This document shows positions 1-5,357 of a stretch of 5,357 bases of DNA, piece by piece; within the stretch, counting starts at the first letter, position 1, and every line of letters starts with the position of its first letter. Position numbers and translations under genes: made by a program. The stretch is taken from positions 1-5,357 of the forward strand of contig CALIBA010000332.1 in NCBI GenBank assembly GCA_938045435.1, written 5' to 3'. The notes beneath the pieces are model-generated. The model did no database searches and had not been told where the DNA came from. It saw nothing but the letters and a program-made list of their open reading frames with translations. The stretch is from an uncultured Selenomonas sp. (lineage in GTDB: Bacteria > Bacillota > Negativicutes > Selenomonadales > Selenomonadaceae).

Positions 1-9
1 GGGGCATTT

Positions 10-460
10 TTATTTGCCTTTTTCACTCCTGCTACCCGTAAACGGGTCAACAAACGCCTTTAGGCTTAGTTGGTCTGCCATAATATCCTCCTGTAACTGA
101 TTCTTGATATAATCTTTATTTCCAAACAGTATCGATATAATATCCTCGACACCAAAAATGTCGATTCCCGTATTTATACTTCAGGTTTGCGTGTCGATCA
201 AATACCATCAGACTGCTTTTACTTTTCAAGTAGACCATAAACCCAGATACACTCATATGCGGAGGTATAGTAATCAACGCAACACTCTTCCTCCAAGATT
301 TCTACACCTTTGCGTTCACACAGATCTCGTAGAATCTTTCCGATGTCGACCTTAATTTGGTTGTAGATTACTTGCCGTCGATATTTCGGGGAAAACACGA
401 TATTGTAATCCTGCAACTATTGACATAGAGGAAACAAGCAAGTGATTGACGTTCAACCAT
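10..460 (-). pseudogene. tnpA: IS200/IS605-family transposase TnpA, decayed remnant
   Basis: This is a broken Y1 (HUH) single-strand transposase gene, recognised by translating the minus strand in three frames. From a TTG at 416 one frame gives DYNIVFSPKYRRQVIYNQ, then DIGKILRDLCERKGVEILEEECCVD. A second frame (about 265 to 125) gives PPHMSVSGFMVYLKSKSS, then LMVFDRHANLKYKYGNRHFW and RGYYIDTV. A third (120 to 10) gives NKDYIKNQLQEDIMADQLSL and KAFVDPFTGSR, ending in TAA at 10-12. In order these match an IS200-type TnpA almost end to end. The DHIHM-type HUH motif expected after ECCVD is missing: 7 nt stand where about 24 are expected. A further frameshift lies near 120-127, just before the tyrosine (109-111) that should be the nucleophile. 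A possible original ATG at 458-460 starts MVERQSLA, which resembles IS200 N-termini but is in another frame, so the 5' boundary is uncertain. The gene cannot make an active enzyme. The element's ends and any tnpB partner are not visible. Confidence 0.88.
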
Positions 461-475
461 ACATTCATGTATAAT
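446..475 (+). promoter_or_regulatory. Promoter of leuS (sigma-A type)
   Basis: A TTGACG -35 box (446-451) and a perfect TATAAT -10 box (470-475) are separated by 18 bp, which predicts transcription starting near 482. This leaves an untranslated leader of roughly 80 nt before the preferred leuS start. A dyad ATACAT-TC-ATGTAT (459-472) overlaps the -10 box and could be incidental or an operator. The promoter overlaps the presumed 5' end of the IS200 transposase remnant on the opposite strand. No T-box specifier stem or antiterminator fits in the short leader. Confidence 0.75.
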
Positions 476-548
476 ATAAAACTATTAAGTTAGATTCTTG
501 AACAAATGAGGAAAGAACATCTTTGATATGTTTATATTTAGTTCTGGG

Positions 549-559
549 AGGAGCAGGAG
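549..559 (+). promoter_or_regulatory. Ribosome binding site deciding the leuS start
   Basis: Two AGGAG cores (549-553 and 555-559) lie 10 and 4 nt before a GTG at 564. The upstream ATG at 528 has only GAGG at 508-511, about 16 nt away, which is too far for normal initiation. The purine-rich stretch therefore supports GTG 564 as the start. It would be coding sequence if translation began at 528. Confidence 0.6.
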
Positions 560-563
560 TATA

Positions 564-3035
564 GTGGAGAGATATTGCCCACAGGAGATTGAGGAAAAAT
601 GGCAGAATGTATGGCATACGGCGCATACTTGCCACACGGAGATGGATCAGACGAAGCCGAAATACTACGTGCTAGAGATGTTCCCCTATCCGTCGGGAAA
701 ACTCCATATGGGGCATGTCCGTAACTATTCAATTGGAGATGTGGTTGCACGTTTTCGCACGATGGAAGGTTATAATGTCCTGCATCCGATGGGATTTGAT
801 TCCTTCGGCATGCCCGCAGAGAATGCGGCGATTCAGAACAATGTTCATCCCGCCCAGTGGACCTATGCGAATATTGATAACATGGAACGGCAGCAGCGTG
901 CATTGGGGCTATCCTATGATTGGAGTCGTGAGGTCATCACTTGTCGTGAGGACTACTATCGTTGGACACAGTGGCTCTTTGCACTTTTCTATAAAAAGGG
1001 GCTTGCCTATAAGAAGAAAGCATCCGTCAATTGGTGCGATACTTGTGGTACAGTTCTTGCAAATGAACAGGTTGAGGATGGAAAGTGTTGGCGTTGTAAA
1101 TCAGAGGTGCATAAAAAGGATCTTGCACAGTGGTTTTTACGGATTACGGATTATGCGGACGAACTGCTTGCCGATCTCGAAAAGTTGCCTGGTTGGCCTG
1201 AGCGGGTTAAGACGATGCAGAAGAACTGGATTGGTCGCAGTGAGGGACTCGAGTTTTGTCTGCCTTCTCCTGTACTTGCGACGGAGATTTCTGTCTATAC
1301 GACACGCCCAGATACGGCGTTCGGAATTACGTTCCTGGCAATCGCACCTGAGCATCCATTGGTGGAGAAGATCTGTGCGGTCAGTGATCGGGCAGATGAG
1401 ATTCGTGCATTCTGCATGCGCGTGCGCAAACAGTCCGATATCGAGCGTACATCGAGCGAATCGGAAAAAGAAGGAATCTTCACCGGTGTCCACTGCATAA
1501 ACCCATTCAATGGAGAGCAAGTCGAAATCTGGATTACGAACTATGTGCTCTTTGAGTACGGTACGGGTGCGGTTATGGGTGTACCATCCGAGGATCAGCG
1601 TGATTGGATGTTTGCAACAAAGTATGGCATCCGAAAGATCCTCACAATACAGCCAAAAGATCGGGAACTTCGACTTGAAGATATGACAGAGGCATACATC
1701 GAAAAGGATGGTGTGCTCATCAACTCTGGAAAGTTCACAGGAATGGAAATGCACGCAGCAATGCACGCGATCATTAAAGAGGCTGAGACTGAGGGGTTCG
1801 GCAAGAGACGCGTGAACTATCGTCTGCGCGACTGGCTGATTTCGCGTCAACGTTACTGGGGGGCACCGATTCCGATCATCAATTGTCCCAGATGTGGCGA
1901 GATACTCGTTCCAGAGGAGGATCTTCCCATACGTCTGCCGGAGGACGTCTCCTTTGAACAAGGTGCGGTTTCTCCGCTTTCAAGCAGTGAACATTTTGTT
2001 CACTGCAAATGTCCAAAATGTGGCGGCGATGCAACACGTGAAACTGATACGATGGATACGTTCATATGCTCCTCGTGGTACTATTATAGATATACTGATC
2101 CACACAATACAGAGCGTCCTTTTGATCGAGACAAGGTAAACTACTGGGCACCCGTTGATCAGTATATTGGTGGTATTGAACATGCAATTCTGCATCTACT
2201 TTATGCGCGTTTCTTCACAAAAGTGCTGCGCGATGCGGGGATGCTTGACTTTGACGAGCCGTTCACGAACCTCCTCACGCAGGGCATGGTCATCAAGGAT
2301 GGCGCAAAGATGTCGAAATCGCTCGGTAATGTCATATCTCCTGAAGAGATTATCGACCGCTATGGTGCGGATACTGCACGTCTGTTCATTCTCTTCGCTG
2401 CGCCCGTGGAACGTGATCTTGACTGGAGTGACCAAGGTGTCGAGGGGGCATTCCGTTTCCTAGGCCGCGTGTGGCGCATTCTCCTTCAGTTTGAGGATGC
2501 TATTAAGCATGCGTCGGAATCCTATGATACAGCGATACTCAGTGCGGAAGAGATGGAGCTGCGCCGAGTTTTGCACACGACCATTAAGAAGGTCACGGAG
2601 GACGTACGTGACCGATTCATGTTCAACACAGCGATCTCCTCTATTATGGAGTTAGTCAATGCGTTTTATGCCTTTCAGGAAAAAGAGCTCAACTTGGGTC
2701 TTGCACGTGAGCTCACGAGTGCTCTTTTGCGCATGCTTGCGCCATTTGCACCGCATATTACAGAAGAACTCTGGTCGAGGCTTTTTACCGGCAGTGTGCA
2801 TGAGCAGCCGTGGATGAAATATGATGCCCATGCACTCGTACAGGATGAGATCGAGATTGTTCTTCAGATCAACGGAAAAGTACGTGATCGGGTAAAGATC
2901 TCTGCAACACTTGGAAAGGAAGATATGGAGAAAATTGTTATGGAGCTTCCACGTGCCAAGGAGTTGACAGATGGAAAAATAATTGTAAAGGTTATCTGTG
3001 TGCCGCACAAGCTCGTCAATATAGTTGTGAAGTAA
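564..3035 (+). CDS. leuS: Leucyl-tRNA synthetase (LeuRS)
   Basis: This cytoplasmic class Ia synthetase joins leucine to tRNA-Leu using ATP and edits mischarged tRNA. In GTG-564 numbering (823 aa, normal for bacterial LeuRS) the landmarks are: HMGH (48-51) in the Rossmann fold; a zinc knuckle CDTC/CWRC (158, 161, 175, 178); the CP1 editing domain with TTRPDT (246-251) and VPSEDQRDW (340-348); a second cysteine set (441, 444, 481, 483, 486); LRDWLISRQRYWGAPIPI; KMSKS (582-586); an anticodon-binding helical domain; and the C-terminal domain with IVLQINGKVRDR. An ATG at 528 would add 12 residues (MFIFSSGRSRSI) not expected in the family. GTG 564 yields MERYCPQEIEEKW, the usual LeuRS beginning, and has better Shine-Dalgarno sites. 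One oddity is Glu343 where HDQRD or HDERD is usual, just before the conserved editing aspartate (Asp347). The gene is monocistronic, with its own promoter and terminator. Confidence 0.97.
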   Translation: MERYCPQEIEEKWQNVWHTAHTCHTEMDQTKPKYYVLEMFPYPSGKLHMGHVRNYSIGDVVARFRTMEGYNVLHPMGFDSFGMPAENAAIQNNVHPAQWTYANIDNMERQQRALGLSYDWSREVITCREDYYRWTQWLFALFYKKGLAYKKKASVNWCDTCGTVLANEQVEDGKCWRCKSEVHKKDLAQWFLRITDYADELLADLEKLPGWPERVKTMQKNWIGRSEGLEFCLPSPVLATEISVYTTRPDTAFGITFLAIAPEHPLVEKICAVSDRADEIRAFCMRVRKQSDIERTSSESEKEGIFTGVHCINPFNGEQVEIWITNYVLFEYGTGAVMGVPSEDQRDWMFATKYGIRKILTIQPKDRELRLEDMTEAYIEKDGVLINSGKFTGMEMHAAMHAIIKEAETEGFGKRRVNYRLRDWLISRQRYWGAPIPIINCPRCGEILVPEEDLPIRLPEDVSFEQGAVSPLSSSEHFVHCKCPKCGGDATRETDTMDTFICSSWYYYRYTDPHNTERPFDRDKVNYWAPVDQYIGGIEHAILHLLYARFFTKVLRDAGMLDFDEPFTNLLTQGMVIKDGAKMSKSLGNVISPEEIIDRYGADTARLFILFAAPVERDLDWSDQGVEGAFRFLGRVWRILLQFEDAIKHASESYDTAILSAEEMELRRVLHTTIKKVTEDVRDRFMFNTAISSIMELVNAFYAFQEKELNLGLARELTSALLRMLAPFAPHITEELWSRLFTGSVHEQPWMKYDAHALVQDEIEIVLQINGKVRDRVKISATLGKEDMEKIVMELPRAKELTDGKIIVKVICVPHKLVNIVVK
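1984..2006 (+). other. Perfect 9-bp inverted repeat inside leuS
   Basis: The arms GCAGTGAAC (1984-1992) and GTTCACTGC (1998-2006) are exact reverse complements around ATTTT. They could form a 9-bp hairpin in the leuS mRNA. They encode part of the linker before the second cysteine pair of LeuRS. The inner part resembles the Bacillota LexA half-sites GAAC/GTTC, but the spacer is 5 nt rather than 4. No function is established. Confidence 0.5.
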
Positions 3036-3043
3036 AAACAGAG

Positions 3044-3079
3044 CAAATATAAAGCGCCCTGCGGGGCGCTTTATATTTG
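3044..3079 (+). terminator. Rho-independent terminator of leuS
   Basis: Beginning 8 nt after the leuS stop, a 16-bp perfectly paired stem (3044-3059 with 3064-3079) encloses a TGCG loop (3060-3063). The core is AAAGCGCCC paired with GGGCGCTTT, and the 3' arm continues as the U-rich TATATTTG. A-rich bases on the 5' arm mirror the U-tract, so it could also work in reverse. It separates leuS transcription from the uvrB promoter that follows directly. Confidence 0.92.
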
Positions 3080-3087
3080 ACAAGCTA

Positions 3088-3116
3088 TTTTCATCATGTA
3101 GCGAATACGCTATAAT
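3088..3116 (+). promoter_or_regulatory. Promoter of uvrBA
   Basis: A perfect TATAAT (3111-3116) lies 17 bp downstream of TTTTCA (3088-3093), a weak four-of-six match to the -35 consensus. Transcription would start near 3123, leaving a leader of about 30 nt before uvrB. A perfect TTGACA at 3077-3082 overlaps the end of the leuS terminator but stands 28 bp from this -10 box, too far to pair with it. A weak -35 beside a strong -10 is compatible with a regulated promoter. Confidence 0.65.
3099..3112. promoter_or_regulatory. Candidate operator dyad on the uvrB -10 box
   Basis: TAGCG-AATA-CGCTA is a perfect dyad with 5-bp arms and a 4-bp spacer. It overlaps the first two bases of the uvrB TATAAT, where a bound repressor would block polymerase. 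Its geometry resembles the LexA box of Bacillota (GAAC-N4-GTTC), but the half-site sequence differs, so assignment to LexA is only an inference from uvrB often being an SOS gene. It could be chance. Confidence 0.3.
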
Positions 3117-3141
3117 ACAGGAATAGTTTTTTGAAGATAAT

Positions 3142-3148
3142 AAGGAGG
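3142..3148 (+). promoter_or_regulatory. Ribosome binding site of uvrB
   Basis: AAGGAGG is a perfect Shine-Dalgarno match. It sits 4 nt before the ATG at 3153 and 7 nt before a second in-frame ATG at 3156; a third ATG is at 3162. The spacing slightly favours 3156, so the protein may begin one residue later than annotated. Confidence 0.85.
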
Positions 3149-3152
3149 GCGA

Positions 3153-5207
3153 ATGATGGCGATGGTTCCAAAACTCAATACAACACGATTCGAGGGAGAG
3201 ATTCCATTCAAAGTTGTTGCGCCCTTTATGCCGATGGGGGATCAGCCCCAGGCGATTGCAGATCTCGCAGGCGGTATCGAAAATGGGATGGCGGCACAGG
3301 TGCTGCTCGGTGCAACGGGTACAGGAAAGACCTATACGATGGCAAAGGTCATTGAACGCGTGCAGCGTCCGACGCTCGTCATTGCGCACAACAAAACGCT
3401 CGCTGCGCAGCTTGCGAGCGAGTTCAAGTCCTTCTTTCCGGACAATTATGTTGGCTACTTTGTCAGTTACTACGATTACTACCAACCAGAGGCGTACATT
3501 GCACAGACAGATACCTATATTGAGAAGGATGCTTCCATCAATGACGAAATCGACGAGCTGCGGCATTCCGCGACCTGCTCGCTTTTTGAGCGGCGCGACG
3601 TTATCATCGTTGCGAGTGTGTCCTGCATATATGGACTTGGCTCGCCTGAGAGCTATCACGAGATGGTGCTCTCCGTTCACAAAGGGCAGACAATCTCACG
3701 AGAGGAGATTTTGAGAAAACTCATCTCTATTCGTTATGAACGCAATGACATTGCGTTTGAGCGCGGACGCTTTCGTGTACGTGGTGATGTCATAGAGATT
3801 TTCCCTGCAGGCTACAACAACCGAGGAGTGCGCATAGAGATGTTTGGGGACGAGATAGAGCGCATCATCGAGTTTGATGTGACCTCTGGAGAGATCTACG
3901 GTGAGCGTCTGCATTCGATGGTATTTCCTGCCTCCCATTATGTTACCGAGGATGAGGATATGAAGATTGCTATGACAGGCATACGCACCGAGTTGGACGA
4001 GCAACTTGCCATCCTCAAGGGCGCAGGAAAGCTCCTCGAAGCGCAGCGCCTTGAACAACGTACAAACTATGATCTTGAGATGATGCAAGAGATGGGGTAC
4101 TGTTCTGGTATTGAGAACTACTCACGTCACCTCACCCACCGTAAAGAGGGAGATACCCCCTATACACTCCTCGACTACTTTCCCGAGGATTTCCTTATTA
4201 TGATTGATGAGTCACATGTGACGCTTCCACAGATTCATGCTATGTATGGCGGTGACCGCAGCCGCAAGATCTCGCTCGTGGACAACGGCTTTCGGTTGCC
4301 GTCCGCATTCGACAATCGCCCGCTCACATTTGAGGAATTTGCTGCGCGCATCAATCAGATTGTTTACGTATCTGCTACTCCGGGGAAATACGAAATGCAG
4401 CAGGCACAGCAGGTTGCCCAGCAGATCATCCGTCCAACGGGACTCTTAGACCCCGTAGTGGAGGTACGGCCTCTGGATGGGCAGATTGACGATCTCCTCT
4501 CGGAGATTCGCGTGCGCATTGAGCGGAATGAACGTGTCCTTGTCACGACGCTCACCAAGCGCATGGCAGAAAATTTGACTGAATATCTGCGTGAGGCTGG
4601 CGTCAAGGTGCGCTACTTGCACTCGGACATTGCGACCATCGAGCGTGCAGAAATCATTCACGACCTGCGTGCAGGCGAGTTTGACGTGCTTGTTGGTATC
4701 AATCTTCTGCGCGAGGGACTGGATATGCCTGAGGTTTCGCTCATTGCCATCCTCGATGCTGACAAGGAGGGGTTTCTGCGCTCAGATACAGCACTCATTC
4801 AGACCATCGGACGTGCTGCACGCAACGCGGGTGGACATGTCATCATGTACGGCGATGTTATCACGGGCTCCATGCAGCGCGCCATCGACGAAACGGAGCG
4901 CCGCCGCACGATTCAGAACGAATACAACCAGGTGCATGACATCGTGCCTAAGACCATTGAAAAGCCTATCGTACCGCTTATCGAGATGACACTAATGGCG
5001 GCCGAAGACAGAGCTCCCTATGGAAAAAAGGATGCAAAGTCCAAGAAAAAACTCGGTAAGAAGGAGCGCGAGAACCTCATCAAGAGTCTCCTGCGTGAAA
5101 TGCAGCAGGCATCGCGCGCGCTCGAATTCGAGCGCGCGGCAGAACTGCGTGATATGATAGTGGAACTCGAAGGCGAATTGCCGAAGAAGATAAAGGAAAA
5201 AAGATGA
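3153..5207 (+). CDS. uvrB: UvrABC excinuclease subunit B (UvrB)
   Basis: UvrB is the damage-verifying ATPase of nucleotide excision repair. UvrA loads it at a lesion, it inserts a beta-hairpin between the strands, and it then recruits UvrC for the cuts. At 684 aa it has normal family length and all expected parts in order: Walker A GATGTGKT (53-60); the hairpin region GYFVSYYDYYQPEAYI; ERRDVIIVASVSCIYGLG; the Walker B box DESH (352-355); VSATPG; the helicase C-terminal domain with GINLLREGLD; motif VI QTIGRAARN (550-558); and a C-terminal UVR domain (about 640-677) that contacts UvrC and UvrA. Three ATGs lie close together at the start (3153, 3156, 3162); Shine-Dalgarno spacing slightly prefers 3156. 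The stop overlaps the uvrA start in ATGA, so the two genes form an operon. No key residue appears lost. Confidence 0.98.
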   Translation: MMAMVPKLNTTRFEGEIPFKVVAPFMPMGDQPQAIADLAGGIENGMAAQVLLGATGTGKTYTMAKVIERVQRPTLVIAHNKTLAAQLASEFKSFFPDNYVGYFVSYYDYYQPEAYIAQTDTYIEKDASINDEIDELRHSATCSLFERRDVIIVASVSCIYGLGSPESYHEMVLSVHKGQTISREEILRKLISIRYERNDIAFERGRFRVRGDVIEIFPAGYNNRGVRIEMFGDEIERIIEFDVTSGEIYGERLHSMVFPASHYVTEDEDMKIAMTGIRTELDEQLAILKGAGKLLEAQRLEQRTNYDLEMMQEMGYCSGIENYSRHLTHRKEGDTPYTLLDYFPEDFLIMIDESHVTLPQIHAMYGGDRSRKISLVDNGFRLPSAFDNRPLTFEEFAARINQIVYVSATPGKYEMQQAQQVAQQIIRPTGLLDPVVEVRPLDGQIDDLLSEIRVRIERNERVLVTTLTKRMAENLTEYLREAGVKVRYLHSDIATIERAEIIHDLRAGEFDVLVGINLLREGLDMPEVSLIAILDADKEGFLRSDTALIQTIGRAARNAGGHVIMYGDVITGSMQRAIDETERRRTIQNEYNQVHDIVPKTIEKPIVPLIEMTLMAAEDRAPYGKKDAKSKKKLGKKERENLIKSLLREMQQASRALEFERAAELRDMIVELEGELPKKIKEKR
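5115..5138. repeat. Perfect 24-bp palindrome near the 3' end of uvrB
   Basis: Every base from 5115 to 5138 pairs with its mirror about the central GAATTC, giving 12-bp arms with no spacer and alternating CG at both outer ends. Pairing fails at 5114/5139. It encodes RALEFERA (residues 655-662) of the UVR domain, and the near-symmetric peptide helps explain it. In mRNA it could form a GC-rich hairpin about 65 nt before the uvrA start. No function is known. Confidence 0.6.
5192..5196 (+). promoter_or_regulatory. Ribosome binding site of uvrA
   Basis: AAAGG inside the last uvrB codons lies 7 nt before the uvrA ATG at 5204. It is a modest match. Together with the ATGA overlap it suggests that uvrA translation is partly coupled to termination on uvrB. 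Confidence 0.55.
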
Positions 5208-5357
5208 ACGAAAGTATTAAAATAGAAGGTGCGCGGGCTCATAATTTAAAGAATATCACTGTGGAGATTCCACGTAATAAACTCGTTGTTGTGACAGGAC
5301 TATCCGGCTCAGGCAAGTCCTCACTTGCATTTGACACAATCTATGCCGAGGGTCAGC
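5204..5357 (+). CDS. uvrA: UvrABC excinuclease subunit A (UvrA), 5' end only
   Basis: UvrA is the ABC-type ATPase dimer that scans DNA for bulky lesions and delivers UvrB. The 51 codons present begin MNESIKIEGARAHNLKNI and reach the first Walker A motif GLSGSGKSS at about residues 31-39, followed by LAFDTIYAEGQ, the classic UvrA N-terminus. The ATG shares ATGA with the uvrB stop. The frame is open to the window edge and nothing suggests truncation beyond the window limit. The zinc modules, signature motifs and second ATPase domain lie outside. Confidence 0.97.
   Translation, partial: MNESIKIEGARAHNLKNITVEIPRNKLVVVTGLSGSGKSSLAFDTIYAEGQ

Noticed and set aside
34..47. Small hairpin ACCCGT-AA-ACGGGT at the end of the relic, possibly an IS end structure or terminator
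   Set aside because: It falls in the codons for the conserved DPFTG stretch of TnpA, so symmetry is explained by coding; no U-tract follows in either direction.
158..355. Plus-strand 65-codon open frame upstream of leuS
   Set aside because: It is the shadow of the tnpA relic, whose minus-strand translation in this region clearly matches IS200 TnpA.
1137..1961. Long minus-strand open frame (274 codons) within leuS
   Set aside because: It lies wholly opposite a strongly supported LeuRS frame, its product resembles no family I recognise, and I saw no convincing ribosome site for it.
1989..2001. GAAC-N5-GTTC as a LexA/SOS box
   Set aside because: The Bacillota consensus has a 4-bp spacer and this site lies deep inside leuS with no promoter nearby.
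2652..3680. Long minus-strand open frame (342 codons) spanning the end of leuS, the terminator and the start of uvrB
   Set aside because: It would read through a strong terminator hairpin and two plus-strand genes; the product looks like antisense noise, not a domain.
1..5357. CRISPR array, tRNA, rRNA, toxin-antitoxin, defence system or phage genes
   Set aside because: No direct repeats with spacers, no tRNA-like cloverleaf, and no extra genes beyond the IS relic, leuS, uvrB and uvrA were visible; the gene content is ordinary housekeeping.

Overview
This window looks like core chromosome from a low-to-mid GC member of the Bacillota. The codon use and protein flavour fit Negativicutes (Selenomonas-like), but that placement is an impression from the protein sequences, not a computed result. 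I see no undescribed multi-gene system. The window holds two housekeeping loci with well-formed control signals and one decayed insertion sequence.

Layout. Positions about 10-460, minus strand, hold the wreck of an IS200/IS605-family transposase gene (tnpA). Its pieces lie in at least three reading frames, and the catalytic HUH motif has been deleted. A near-consensus sigma-A-type promoter (446-475) at the 5' edge of this relic points the other way and reads into leuS. The leucyl-tRNA synthetase gene (plus strand, preferred GTG start 564, stop 3035) is complete and ends in a strong perfect-stem terminator (3044-3079). A second promoter (3088-3116), carrying a small dyad that could be an operator, drives uvrB (3153-5207). 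The uvrB stop overlaps the uvrA start in an ATGA. Only the first 51 codons of uvrA fit before the window ends.

How the genes work together. LeuS charges tRNA-Leu and is transcriptionally insulated from the repair genes by the terminator. UvrB and UvrA are successive subunits of the UvrABC nucleotide excision repair machine: UvrA finds the lesion and loads UvrB, and UvrB verifies damage and recruits UvrC. Their overlap implies an operon with translational coupling.

Points worth a second look: deletion of the HUH site in the IS relic; the leuS promoter lying within the relic's edge and the absence of a T-box leader; a His-to-Glu change beside the LeuRS editing aspartate; a TAGCG-N4-CGCTA dyad on the uvrB -10 element; and a perfect 24-bp palindrome near the 3' end of uvrB.
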